A stretch of DNA of 64,000 nt from the NCBI GenBank assembly GCA_035496575.1, contig DATJEN010000238.1, positions 1 through 64,000 of the forward strand, written 5' to 3'. Numbering within the stretch: position 1 is the first letter of the stretch; each line of letters begins with the position of its first letter. The stretch is from PALSA-1355 sp035496575. GTDB taxonomy: Bacteria; Planctomycetota; Planctomycetia; Pirellulales; PALSA-1355. The notes under the pieces are model-generated. The model saw only the letters and a list, made by a program, of their open reading frames with translations. It was not told where the DNA came from and did not search any database. Positions 46,223-55,292 of this stretch are shown here, piece after piece. The position numbers and the translations under genes were made by a program.

Positions 46223-46972
46223 GTGAAGCGCGCACTGATCAGCGATATCCACAGCAACCTCGAAGCTTTCGAGGCGGTCATGGCGGATATCCGTCAGCAA
46301 GGCATCACCGAGATCTACTGCCTGGGCGACATCATCGGCTATGGCCCTAATCCGCGCGAGTGTATCGACCTGGTGATGTCCTGCGACGTGTGCCTGTTAG
46401 GCAATCACGATCAAGGCGCCTTGTTCGATCCCGAAGGTTTTAACAGCGGCGCGGAACGCGCCATTTTTTGGACCCGCGACCAGCTTGAGAGCCCCAAGGG
46501 CAATCCGGCCGACAATGCCAAGCGCTGGGACTTTCTGGGCGAGCTGCCGCGCAACCGGCGCGAAAATGGATTTCTGTACGTGCATGGCTCCGCGCGCAAC
46601 CCGCTCAACGAGTACGTGTTTCCCGAAGACATCTACAACCAACGCAAGATGGAAAAGATCTTCGGACTCATCGAGCACCACTGCTTCCAAGGACACACGC
46701 ACGTGCCGGGCATTTTCACCCAAGGCATGAATTTCATCAGCCCCGAGGAAGTGAACTACACGTACCGTTTGACCGACGAAAAGACCATGATCAACGTGGG
46801 CTCGGTCGGCCAGCCGAGAGACGGCGATGCCCGCAGCTGCTACGTGGTGCTGGAAGATGGCGGGATCACGTTCCGGCGCGTCCCGTACGAATTCGAAAAA
46901 ACCATCAAAAAAATCTACGACACGCCCGAGCTCGACAACTTCTTGGGCGATCGGTTGCGCGAAGGACGCTAG
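46223..46972 (+). CDS. calcineurin-like metallophosphoesterase
   Basis: 249 residues from GTG 46223, giving the standard N-terminus MKRALISDIHSNLEAF. Metallophosphoesterase motifs are all present: D8-x-H10 (DIHSN), GDIIGYGPNP (GDxxGYG), GNHD, the first histidine of the YVHGS region, and GHTHVPG. This pattern matches the YfcE/DUF2436-like family with a binuclear metal site that hydrolyses phosphodiesters or phosphomonoesters. Cytoplasmic. The substrate is not evident. It lies upstream of the yidC gene with 234 bases between and a possible terminator there. Confidence 0.88.
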   Translation: MKRALISDIHSNLEAFEAVMADIRQQGITEIYCLGDIIGYGPNPRECIDLVMSCDVCLLGNHDQGALFDPEGFNSGAERAIFWTRDQLESPKGNPADNAKRWDFLGELPRNRRENGFLYVHGSARNPLNEYVFPEDIYNQRKMEKIFGLIEHHCFQGHTHVPGIFTQGMNFISPEEVNYTYRLTDEKTMINVGSVGQPRDGDARSCYVVLEDGGITFRRVPYEFEKTIKKIYDTPELDNFLGDRLREGR

Positions 46973-46981
46973 TTGCCAAGC

Positions 46982-47036
46982 CGCCGCGTCAGTTTCTAAG
47001 CAATTTCGGCTCTTCTCGAGTTCGCGGCGCTTTTTT
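46982..47036 (+). terminator. possible terminator between metallophosphoesterase and yidC
   Basis: Arms CGCCGCG (46982-46988) and CGCGGCG (47023-47029) are perfectly complementary and followed by CTTTTTT. The loop of 34 bases is long, so the hairpin is only moderately convincing. Confidence 0.4.
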
Positions 47037-47206
47037 GACGCTCGAAGCGCCATCGGCCCCGCTAAAACGAGCCGTTTGCGTTGCCATTTCCAAGGGCGGT
47101 CAATTACCGGAGAATAGCCCACAGGGCTCCACTCGCGCGAGACCCGCTGCAAACTCATGCCTGCGCGGCCTTGGCCAGGCCAGCCGCTCACGAAGGATTC
47201 TGACTG

Positions 47207-49549
47207 GTGGATAAACGTTTTACGGTTTTTGCAATCCTGGTTGCCGCGCTGTTTGTGGCGAACCAGTTGATCTATTCATTATTCTTCCCACCCAAGCCGG
47301 CCGCGGAAGTCGCCCAGAAGGCCGATGCTCCCAAGGCAAAGGACAAAGCCGCGCCCAAGGCGGCCGAACCGCCGGCCGCCGATGAGACAAAAGACGACCA
47401 GGAGAAAGCTGCGGCGGAGCAGCGCGCCGACAACGAAGCGCCCGCGGCTGATGCGCCGGCAATCGCCGCGGCCGCTGATGAACCCGTGCCGGCGCCAGCA
47501 CGCTGGGTAGCGCTGGGCTCCGCCAATCCCGATGACCCCTTCCGCATGCTCGTGATTTTGACGAGCCGCGGCGCGGCCATCGAGCGCCTCGAACTCAACA
47601 GCCCCCGCTATCGCGAGCTCGAGAATCGCAGCGGCTACCTCGGGCACTTGGCGCCTGAGGACGCCACGGATCGTGGCGGGGCGATCGTTCGTGTCGTGGG
47701 CGCCGGCACGCCCGCCGCCCTTGCCGGACTTCAACTCGACGACGTCATCACGGCCATCGGCGATCGTCCGGTCGCAAGCGCCGGCGAGTTCGTCGAAGCC
47801 ATGCGCGAAACCGAACCCCATCGAGAAATCGCGATCACGGTGATGCGGGGCGCAGCGAAGCAGATTCTTACCGCGCGTTTGATTCGCCGCCCGCTCGAGG
47901 TCATGCGGCCCGAATCGGACAGCCAGCCGGTTGAACTCGTGCGGCCCGGCAATCACGACCCGCTTTCATTCTTGATGACGCTCAGCCAGGTGGACGACCA
48001 GACGCTCGAAGACGAGAGACCGGAGCTTGCCGGCGTCAAGCTATACACGACCAATTGGGAAGTTGCCGATGCTAGCCAAAGCTCAGTGACGTTCCGCGCC
48101 AACGTGCCCAAGCTTGGGCTCGACGTCTTTAAGACCTACCGGCTCGAGCAGGTTCCACTCGACCAGCTTGCGGACCCAGATTACCCGGCCTATCACCTGT
48201 GGGTCGAAGTGCAGCTTGAAAACGTCGGCGGGCAAGCGCGGCGCGTGGGCTATCAGCTCGAAGGCCCGACCGGACTTCCCATCGAGGGCGCGTGGTACGC
48301 CAACAAAGTCAGCCAGGGTTCGATGTTCAGCGCTGCCGGATTGCGCGACGTGATCACGCATTTCGAAGGCGGCAGGACGACGCAGATCACGCCATCGGAA
48401 CTCGTCGACCCGAACTTCAAGGCCCAGTGGCCCGACGTGTCGCTGAATTACGTCGCGGTCGACGCGCAATATTTTGCCGCGGCGTTGATCCCGCAGAACG
48501 AGCGGCCGACGGACACCTTGTTCTCAAGCGTCAAGGCGACTCGCGTCGGCGCCATTCCTCCGGACCGCGCCAACTTGAAGCTGCTCAACGTCTCCTTTCA
48601 GCTACGCAGCAATACGATCGAGCTGGCTCCACGACAGAAGACGGACCCCCAGCGCTTTCAAGTTTTCGCCGGACCGAAACGCCCTGGCCTGCTCGCGCAC
48701 TACGAAGCGCCGGGCACGACCGCCTCGCTGAGTGAGCTCGTGTACTACGGATGGTTTGGTTTTGTCGCGCGGCCCATGCTGGCCGTGCTGCACGCGTTCT
48801 ATCGCGTGGTCGGAAACTACGGCATCGCGATCATCATGCTCACGGTGCTGGTGCGCGGCTGTATGTTTCCGCTCAGCCGCAAGCAAGCTCTGGGCGCGCA
48901 GAAGATGCAGCAGCTTCAGCCCGAGATGAAACGGATCAACGAGAAGTACAAGAACGATCCGCAGAAGAAGACCAAAGCCACGCAGGACCTGTTTCGCGAA
49001 CACAACTACAACCCGGTGGGCGGGTGCCTGCTGATGTTCGTGCAGCTTCCGATCTTCGTGGGCTTATATCGTTCGCTGATGGTTGATGTCGAGCTGCGGC
49101 AGGCCCCGCTGATTAGCGAGAGCATTCGCTGGGCCTCGAACATGGCCGCGCCAGACATGCTGTGGAACTGGTCCGGCATGATGCCGGACTTTATCTCGCA
49201 TGGCACGGGCTTCTTCGGTTTAGGTCCCTACTTGAACGTGCTGCCGATCATCACCGTGGCCTTGTTCATCTGGCAGCAGAAAATGTTCATGCCGCCGCCG
49301 GCCGACGAACAGGCTGCCTTGCAACAAAAAATGATGCAGTACATGACCATCTTCATGTGCATCATGTTCTACAAGGTCGCTAGCGGCCTGTGTCTGTATT
49401 TTATTGCCTCGAGCATCTGGGGCATCGCCGAGCGCAAGCTGCTGCCAAAAACCACCAACAAGGATGGTACTCCCGCAACGGTTCCGATTGTGGCGGCCGG
49501 CAGCAATGGTACGCCCGCGGGTAAACGCCGCCAGCGAGGGCGCAAGTAG
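47207..49549 (+). CDS. yidC: membrane protein insertase YidC with an embedded PDZ-like domain
   Basis: 780 residues; typical bacterial YidC is about 540-560. GTG start (ATTCTGACTGGTGGATAAAC context), then MDKRFTVFAILVAALFVAN as TM1. An Ala/Pro/Lys-rich linker (30-95) leads into the periplasmic P1 beta-sandwich. Within it, residues about 155-229 read as a PDZ domain: GGAIVRVVGAGTPAALAGLQLDDVITAIGDRPV ... REIAITVMRGA. The C-terminal insertase core is intact: WFGFVARPMLAVLHAFYRVVGNYGIAIIMLTVLVRGCMFPLSRKQ, KYKNDPQKK and NPVGGCLLMFVQLPIFVGLYRSLM. It inserts and folds inner-membrane proteins. The basic C-tail (GKRRQRGRK) is ribosome-binding-like. It is followed after 13 bases by mnmE. Confidence 0.92.
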   Translation: MDKRFTVFAILVAALFVANQLIYSLFFPPKPAAEVAQKADAPKAKDKAAPKAAEPPAADETKDDQEKAAAEQRADNEAPAADAPAIAAAADEPVPAPARWVALGSANPDDPFRMLVILTSRGAAIERLELNSPRYRELENRSGYLGHLAPEDATDRGGAIVRVVGAGTPAALAGLQLDDVITAIGDRPVASAGEFVEAMRETEPHREIAITVMRGAAKQILTARLIRRPLEVMRPESDSQPVELVRPGNHDPLSFLMTLSQVDDQTLEDERPELAGVKLYTTNWEVADASQSSVTFRANVPKLGLDVFKTYRLEQVPLDQLADPDYPAYHLWVEVQLENVGGQARRVGYQLEGPTGLPIEGAWYANKVSQGSMFSAAGLRDVITHFEGGRTTQITPSELVDPNFKAQWPDVSLNYVAVDAQYFAAALIPQNERPTDTLFSSVKATRVGAIPPDRANLKLLNVSFQLRSNTIELAPRQKTDPQRFQVFAGPKRPGLLAHYEAPGTTASLSELVYYGWFGFVARPMLAVLHAFYRVVGNYGIAIIMLTVLVRGCMFPLSRKQALGAQKMQQLQPEMKRINEKYKNDPQKKTKATQDLFREHNYNPVGGCLLMFVQLPIFVGLYRSLMVDVELRQAPLISESIRWASNMAAPDMLWNWSGMMPDFISHGTGFFGLGPYLNVLPIITVALFIWQQKMFMPPPADEQAALQQKMMQYMTIFMCIMFYKVASGLCLYFIASSIWGIAERKLLPKTTNKDGTPATVPIVAAGSNGTPAGKRRQRGRK

Positions 49550-49562
49550 CCGAGGCGCTCGC

Positions 49563-50912
49563 GTGTACCGCCACGACGACACCATTGCCGCGATCGCCGC
49601 GACCCAAGGCGCGGCGCGCGGAATTGTGCGGCTCAGCGGGCCGGACGTTCTGGCCATCCTGACGCGCACCCTTGAACCTTGCTCTGCCACGCGGCTGGCC
49701 GAGATTCGAGAGCCCACCGTCATCTCAGGCCACATGCGTTGCGGCGGCGCTCGCGAGCTCAAGCTTCCGACCGATGTCTACTATTGGCCTGACGCGAGAA
49801 GCTATACACGCGAGCCGCTGGCCGAAATTCACACGCTGGGATCGCCGCCGCTGGTCGCCTCCATTCTGGCGCGGGTAAGTTCGGCGGGCGCTCGACAGGC
49901 CCAACCGGGCGAATTCACGTTACGCGCCTTTCTGGCGGGGCGCATCGATTTGACACAAGCTGAAGCGGTGCTCGGCGTGGTCGATGCGCGCGGCCGCCGG
50001 CAATTCCAGCACGCACTGGCACAACTCGCCGGAGGGCTGTCCAGGCCACTACAAACGTTGCGCGACAACCTGCTCGACTTGCTGGCAGATCTCGAGGCGG
50101 GACTCGACTTTGTCGAGGATGACATTCAATTCATCACGGTCGATGAAGTGCGATCCGCGCTGGCGAGCGCCGCGACGGAACTCGAGCGGCTCGCGCAGCA
50201 GCTCGCCGACCGCGGTGATCAGGCCGAGCTGCCGCGCATCGTGCTCGTGGGGCTGCCGAATGTGGGCAAGAGTAGCCTCTTCAATACGCTGGCCCAATCG
50301 ACGGCTCTCGTATCCGATCAACCTGGGACCACGCGCGACTACCTGACGGCCCTCGTCCAGGTTGGAGTTTTTCGCTGTGAGCTCGTCGACACGGCCGGCG
50401 TTGAAAGCGCAGCAGGTACTCAGATCGCGGCGGCGGCAAGCCGCCGCGCAAAGGCCGAGCGCGAGCGCGCCGACGTCGAGCTCTTGTGCGTCGACTCAAG
50501 CGAGCCGCTGCCCGAGTGGGTCGCTCGCGAACTAACGGCGAACCCCTCCGGCCAACGGCTTGTCGTACTGACCAAGAGCGACCAACCTGCCCGCTCGAGC
50601 GTGTCGGGCGGCATTCAAACGAGCAGCGTGGCAGCCCCCGGCACGAGCGCGTTGACCACTGCGCTCGAGCAAAGTCTGAACCGCCTGGCGGGGGACGGCG
50701 CCAGCTCGATTGGCCGGCGCTGCGCGGAAAGCATCGAGCGGGCCGGAAAGGCCATTTTCCGTGCCGGCCAGGCCAACGATGCAACAGCCGGAGACGAGCT
50801 GGTTGCGGCCGAGGTACGCTTGGCGCTGGAAGAGTTGGGAAAGACAGTGGGGGCCGTCTACACCGAGGATCTTCTCGACCGAATCTTCAGCCGCTTTTGC
50901 ATCGGCAAATAG
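49563..50912 (+). CDS. mnmE: tRNA-modification GTPase MnmE (TrmE)
   Basis: 449 residues from GTG 49563, 13 bases after the yidC stop. The long upstream frame overlaps yidC and was rejected. N-terminal domain with the RGIVRLSGPD start; helical domain with QPGEFTLRAFLAGRIDLTQAEAVL; G domain with G1 at G230 (GLPNVGKSS), DQPGTTRD and DTAG; C-terminal FCIGK with the conserved Cys446. With MnmG it forms cmnm5U or related modifications on wobble uridines. The yidC-mnmE neighbourhood is ancestral, but rnpA and rpmH are not seen upstream of yidC and no jag gene lies between the two. The G domain reads NxxD as TKSD, slightly altered. Confidence 0.92.
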   Translation: MYRHDDTIAAIAATQGAARGIVRLSGPDVLAILTRTLEPCSATRLAEIREPTVISGHMRCGGARELKLPTDVYYWPDARSYTREPLAEIHTLGSPPLVASILARVSSAGARQAQPGEFTLRAFLAGRIDLTQAEAVLGVVDARGRRQFQHALAQLAGGLSRPLQTLRDNLLDLLADLEAGLDFVEDDIQFITVDEVRSALASAATELERLAQQLADRGDQAELPRIVLVGLPNVGKSSLFNTLAQSTALVSDQPGTTRDYLTALVQVGVFRCELVDTAGVESAAGTQIAAAASRRAKAERERADVELLCVDSSEPLPEWVARELTANPSGQRLVVLTKSDQPARSSVSGGIQTSSVAAPGTSALTTALEQSLNRLAGDGASSIGRRCAESIERAGKAIFRAGQANDATAGDELVAAEVRLALEELGKTVGAVYTEDLLDRIFSRFCIGK

Positions 50913-51215
50913 CCCCCCGGCTCGCGTGCAGTGCGGCGACAAAAATCTGATTTCGGGCCAAGATTGCCCATTTCCAAGCGAATGGTTGATTGATGGCACG
51001 GCCTTTGGCGGCCCGCTTGAGCGGCTGCTGAAAGACGTGCCAATCCGTCCCGCAACTAATGCAAAACTCACGAAACACGCCCGTGCGTGACGGAGTATAA
51101 CCGAACTGGAACGGAGCCGAATGATCGACTAGACTGACATTCGCACCTCCCCCCAGCGTGCGCCACGGACTATTCGGGCCACGAATCCAACCTCCTTCGC
51201 CAACCGAGGTCTCTT
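50913..51215. other. intergenic region with a possible -10 element
   Basis: 303 bases, no supported gene. CTAGACT at 51129-51135 repeats the heptamer seen before 3421 and 18488 and lies 80 bases before the redoxin-fusion start. No convincing -35 at 16-18 bases. Confidence 0.4.
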
Positions 51216-53621
51216 ATGCACGCCAAGTTATTTGCGCTAGTGGTGTTGGCTGCCCTTGCGTCCGCCGACGCGCGGGCCGAGCAGCCCAAGTCAGTGATCG
51301 GCAAACGTGTCGATAATTTCACACTGAAGGACTTCCGCGGACAGCCCTTTTCGTTGGCCGAGAACGCCAAGGGCAAGGTGGTCGTGCTGGCATTCCTGGG
51401 AACCGAATGCCCGTTAGCGAAGCTCTATGCGCCGCGGCTGGTGGAGCTCGCCAAGCAGTATGAATCGAAAGGCGTCGTGTTCATCGGAGTGGATTCGAAT
51501 CGCCAGGACGCGATAACCGAGATCGACGCCTTTGCTCGCGCGCACGAAATCAAATTCCCGGTGCTCAAAGATTTGAACCAGGTGCTGGCCGACCAGGTGG
51601 GCGCGACTCGCACGCCCGAGGTTGTGGTGCTCGATCGCGATCGCGTCATTCGCTATCGCGGCCGCATCGACGATCAATATGGCTTCGTGTCGAACATGAA
51701 CTATCAGAAGCCTGCGCCGAGTGAGCGCAATCTTGGGGATGCCCTGGAGGCGATTACGTCCGGCAAGAAACTGGCCAGCGCCGAGACGCAAGTGGCCGGC
51801 TGTTTGATCGGTCGCGATCGCAAGCCCGTCGCCAATAGCGACGTCACGTACACGAACCAAATCGCGCGGATCATGAACGCGAACTGCGTTTATTGCCATC
51901 GCGAAGGACAGATCGCGCCCTTCTCGCTCACCAACTACGAAGAAGTGGCCGGCTGGGCCGGCATGATCGACGAAGTCGTACAAGCCGAGCGCATGCCCCC
52001 CTGGCACGCCGACGCCAGGTACGGTCATTTTGAAAACGACGCGCGCCTAAGCGCCGCGGACAAGGCCACGATCTCGAAGTGGGTGGCCAACGGCGCCCCA
52101 CAAGGCAATTCTAAGGACCTGCCCGAGCCGCCCAAGTTTGCCGAAGGCTGGATGATCCCCAAGCCGGACCAGGTGCTGTACATGGCCGACAAGGGCTTCG
52201 ACGTGCCGGCCACGGGCGTGGTGCCGTACCAGATGTTCGTGGTTGATCCAGGCTGGAAAGAGGACAAGTGGATCACGGCCATCGAGCCCCGCCCGGGCAA
52301 TCATTCGGTCGTGCATCACATCCTGCTGTTCGTGATTCCGCCGGATGGAAATATCAATGGCGGCATCGGCAGCGGCAACGATTTTTTGGGCGCGTTCGCT
52401 CCCGGATTGCGGCCAGAGCCGCTGGTTGAAGGCCTGGCTCGCTTTGTGCAGGCCGGTTCGAAGCTGATCTTCCAGATGCACTACACGCCCAACGGAACGG
52501 CTCAGCAGGATCGCAGCTACTGCGGCTTCGTGTTCGCCGATCCCAAGAGCGTGAAGAAGGAAGTCCGGGTGACGAGCGCCGTCAACGCGGTGTTCGAGAT
52601 TCCGCCGGGCGACGGGAACTTCAATGTGAAAGCACGCTACATTTTCCGCGACGACAGCATGTTGCTGACGCTGATGCCCCACATGCATCTGCGCGGCAAG
52701 GCCTTCCGTTACGAAGCCACGTATCCGGATGGCAAACACGAAGTGTTGCTTGATGTCCCGCGATATGACTTCGGCTGGCAGACCAGCTATCGGTTGGCCG
52801 AGCCCAAGTTCATGCCGCGCGGCACGCGGATGGATTGCCTGGCGGCCTTCGACAATTCCGAAGACAACCTGAACAACCCCGATCCCAAATCCGCCGTGCG
52901 CTTCGGCGACCAAACTTTTGAAGAGATGATGATCGGCTTCTTCGAAATGTCGCTGGCGCACGAAGACCGGCAGCATCCCGAGAAATCGGCAAAACCTCTG
53001 TCGCGCATCGAGCAGTTCAACGTCATCATGGCCGCCACCAAAGGCGAGCCGGATGACAACGTGAAGGTGGGCGCCTACATGGCCCTCGCGCAGCCGGAAA
53101 TCTTCCGCCAGTTCGGATTCATCTTGCGGACCATGGTGCCGCAGGTTGATCGCCTGGACATCACTGGACTGCAAGATGGGAAGCTGGTCGAGGTGATGGG
53201 TCCCTTCGCGGCCCGCCAGGTCGACAAGGACAAGGGCGGCGACGAAGAGGTCGAACGGATCATCTCTGAGGCCAAAAAGAATGCCCAGAAGAATGGCAAG
53301 GCCGAGGTGGCCGAGAGCATCTATAGCCCGCTGCCACCCACCGACCCGACCGGCGAGAGCCTGGCCGAATATGCCGCCGGGTCGAAGGTGGTCGTGAACA
53401 ATGATTTGAGCAAGGCCAAAGGCAAGATGTTCGAGATCATGGCCAAACGTGGCGCGAAATCGAGCATGCACGTGCCGGCCGAGATCAAGGGGCAAAAAGT
53501 GACGGTCAACTTCTGGAGCACCGACGCCGGCGCGTTTCCGCCCCCGGCCGAAGCGGTGCTGACGGGAGTCGCCCAGATCATGACGGCCCCCAAAGAAAAA
53601 ACTCAGGCTGCCGCTCGCTAG
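51216..53621 (+). CDS. secreted redoxin-cytochrome c-copper monooxygenase-like fusion
   Basis: 801 residues, ATG with GAGG six bases upstream. Signal peptide 1-21. About 25-185 is a thioredoxin-like redoxin domain (GKRVDNFTLKDFRGQPFSLAE, VVLAFLGTECPLAK) with a single peroxidatic-type Cys. Then a short haem c segment with C224-V-Y-C227-H228. From about 325, PHM/DBM-like copper domains: GNHSVVHHILLFVIP, LIFQMHYTPNG and LMPHMHLRGKAF supply the copper His/Met pattern of ascorbate-type monooxygenases. The ~130-residue C-terminus is charged and helical. Such fusions occur in planctomycetes but their chemistry is undefined; oxidation of an organic substrate in the periplasm is inferred. Strong terminator behind it. 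Confidence 0.85.
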   Translation: MHAKLFALVVLAALASADARAEQPKSVIGKRVDNFTLKDFRGQPFSLAENAKGKVVVLAFLGTECPLAKLYAPRLVELAKQYESKGVVFIGVDSNRQDAITEIDAFARAHEIKFPVLKDLNQVLADQVGATRTPEVVVLDRDRVIRYRGRIDDQYGFVSNMNYQKPAPSERNLGDALEAITSGKKLASAETQVAGCLIGRDRKPVANSDVTYTNQIARIMNANCVYCHREGQIAPFSLTNYEEVAGWAGMIDEVVQAERMPPWHADARYGHFENDARLSAADKATISKWVANGAPQGNSKDLPEPPKFAEGWMIPKPDQVLYMADKGFDVPATGVVPYQMFVVDPGWKEDKWITAIEPRPGNHSVVHHILLFVIPPDGNINGGIGSGNDFLGAFAPGLRPEPLVEGLARFVQAGSKLIFQMHYTPNGTAQQDRSYCGFVFADPKSVKKEVRVTSAVNAVFEIPPGDGNFNVKARYIFRDDSMLLTLMPHMHLRGKAFRYEATYPDGKHEVLLDVPRYDFGWQTSYRLAEPKFMPRGTRMDCLAAFDNSEDNLNNPDPKSAVRFGDQTFEEMMIGFFEMSLAHEDRQHPEKSAKPLSRIEQFNVIMAATKGEPDDNVKVGAYMALAQPEIFRQFGFILRTMVPQVDRLDITGLQDGKLVEVMGPFAARQVDKDKGGDEEVERIISEAKKNAQKNGKAEVAESIYSPLPPTDPTGESLAEYAAGSKVVVNNDLSKAKGKMFEIMAKRGAKSSMHVPAEIKGQKVTVNFWSTDAGAFPPPAEAVLTGVAQIMTAPKEKTQAAAR

Positions 53622-53648
53622 GCGGGCTTTGCCTTGTTGCTATCTGCG

Positions 53649-53685
53649 AACCGAGGCGGTCAGGCGTGGCCGCCTCGGTTTTTTT
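53649..53685 (+). terminator. intrinsic terminator after the redoxin fusion gene
   Basis: Perfect 11-bp stem AACCGAGGCGG / CCGCCTCGGTT with a 10-base loop, running into seven T. It lies 28 bases after the stop at 53621. Confidence 0.92.
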
Positions 53686-53824
53686 GCACGCGTCCCCGCA
53701 AAGTCCCTCATCCACTGGATGCGCACAGGTCGCGGCGACAATTCTCTGGGGCGAGTTGCAATCCGGCTGGCGCGCTTGCACACTGAAGCACCCTGCAAAG
53801 AGCCGCCTCTGGGAGCCAAATGCC

Positions 53825-55231
53825 ATGTCGCGCCCCTTAGCCTTTTTCTGCACCTGGTCCCTGTCGCTCCTCGGCATGTCGGGCGTCGCCTTGGGCGCCG
53901 ACAATGCATTGACCGCCGGCGTCGCCACCGTCGACATCACGCCCGAACCCGGCCAGATGCTGTGGGGCTATAGCAATCGAACGCACGGTGCGACCGGCAC
54001 GCTCGATCCTTTGATGGCCAAAGCGGTCGTGCTGCGCGCCGGCAGCGAGCACGTGGCGATCGTGACGCTCGATCTTGGCCGCACGCCCGAGGAATCGGTG
54101 CTCGCCAAGGTGCGTGAGAAGACCAAGGCCGAGTGCGGAATTTCGAACTTGTTCATCACGGCCAGCCACACACACCACGCGCCTGCACTTGAGTCGACCG
54201 TCGATAAGCCAAACCCCTACGGCGAGAAAGTGGGCGAGCAAATCGCCGAAATCATCTGCCGCGCGGCCCGCGAAGCGGCCCCGGCACGCATCGGCGTGGG
54301 TCGTGGACAGGCCGATTTTGGCCACAACCGTCGCAAGCTTCTGAAGGACGGTCGCGTGGCCATGCAGTGGCGGAATGCCGAGCATGAGCCCACCGAGCCG
54401 GTCGATCGGGAATACGCCACCATTCGCATCGATCGGGCTGACGGCACGCCACTGGCCGTGCTCTTCAACTATGCCTGCCATCCTGTGGTTCTTGGACCCG
54501 ACAACTACCAGTACAGCGCCGACTATGTCGGAGCGGCCTGCGAGATCGTCGAGCGCGAATTGGGCGCCAAGTGCCTGTTCCTGCAAGGCGGCTGCGGAAA
54601 CATCAACCCTTACATGGACAAAACGCCGCTCGACCAGGGCGGGATCGCCGAGATGCGCAAGATGGGACACGCCCTCGGCGAGCTGCTCACGAAAACGGCG
54701 CGGCAGACCGCGACCACCGCGCCGGCCAAGAACTCCATCCAGTACGAAGCCCGCGTGGTTCCCGTGCGCACGCGTTGGGACTTGAACCAGCCCGAAGTCC
54801 GCGCGGTGCTCAGCAAAGCCTATGGACCGCGCTTCGATAACTACATTTCAAAAGTGGTCAAGAACAACCAGGTGCCCTGCACGCTCACCACCGTGTTGAT
54901 CGGCGGGAACCTGGCCTTGGTCGGCATGCCGGGCGAGATCTTCGTGCAGTTTCAAACGGCTCTCAAAACGCGCTCGCCCATTCGCGACACGTTCCTGGTC
55001 GGTTACACCCAGGGCTATCACGCCTACTTTCCGACGCTGCAGGACGCCGCGGCCGGAGGTTACGGCGGCAAGACAGCCACCTATGTTGAGCCGGGAGCCG
55101 GCGAGCGTCTGACGGACGAGGCGCTCATCACGCTCTACAAGATGAGCGACAAACTGCATGACGTACCGCGGGCCGACGATTTCAAGCTCCTGGAATACGA
55201 CGAGGTGCGTCGCACCCAGGCGGCCAAATAA
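53825..55231 (+). CDS. secreted neutral/alkaline ceramidase-like protein
   Basis: 468 residues from ATG 53825 (GGGAG nine bases upstream; the frame opens at 53666 across the terminator, so that start is rejected). Signal peptide 1-25. Matches the neutral/alkaline non-lysosomal ceramidase N-terminal domain: AGVATVDITPEPGQMLWGYSNR, FITASHTHHAPALE (zinc-site histidines), then YACHPVVLGPDNYQYSADYVG and FLQGGCGNINPY. Ceramidases cleave the amide of ceramide; in planctomycetes the natural substrate is uncertain and other amides are possible. It is 61 bases upstream of the D-threonine-aldolase-like gene, same strand. Confidence 0.85.
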   Translation: MSRPLAFFCTWSLSLLGMSGVALGADNALTAGVATVDITPEPGQMLWGYSNRTHGATGTLDPLMAKAVVLRAGSEHVAIVTLDLGRTPEESVLAKVREKTKAECGISNLFITASHTHHAPALESTVDKPNPYGEKVGEQIAEIICRAAREAAPARIGVGRGQADFGHNRRKLLKDGRVAMQWRNAEHEPTEPVDREYATIRIDRADGTPLAVLFNYACHPVVLGPDNYQYSADYVGAACEIVERELGAKCLFLQGGCGNINPYMDKTPLDQGGIAEMRKMGHALGELLTKTARQTATTAPAKNSIQYEARVVPVRTRWDLNQPEVRAVLSKAYGPRFDNYISKVVKNNQVPCTLTTVLIGGNLALVGMPGEIFVQFQTALKTRSPIRDTFLVGYTQGYHAYFPTLQDAAAGGYGGKTATYVEPGAGERLTDEALITLYKMSDKLHDVPRADDFKLLEYDEVRRTQAAK

Positions 55232-55292
55232 CCAAGCGCGCGGCTTCGGATCGCACTTCTGTCGAAAGCTGCGCTTTGAAGGGATTTCACAA

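Noticed and set aside
49404..49562. Upstream extension of the mnmE frame overlapping yidC
   Set aside because: MnmE proteins start near the RGIVRLSG segment; the extension is out-of-frame reading of the yidC end.
52047..53495. 482-codon minus-strand open frame opposite the redoxin fusion gene
   Set aside because: High-GC shadow of a well-supported gene; His/Asp/Arg-rich translation without domains or start signals.
53666..53824. Upstream extension of the ceramidase-like frame
   Set aside because: It would run through the intrinsic terminator and lacks a signal peptide; the ATG at 53825 fits better.
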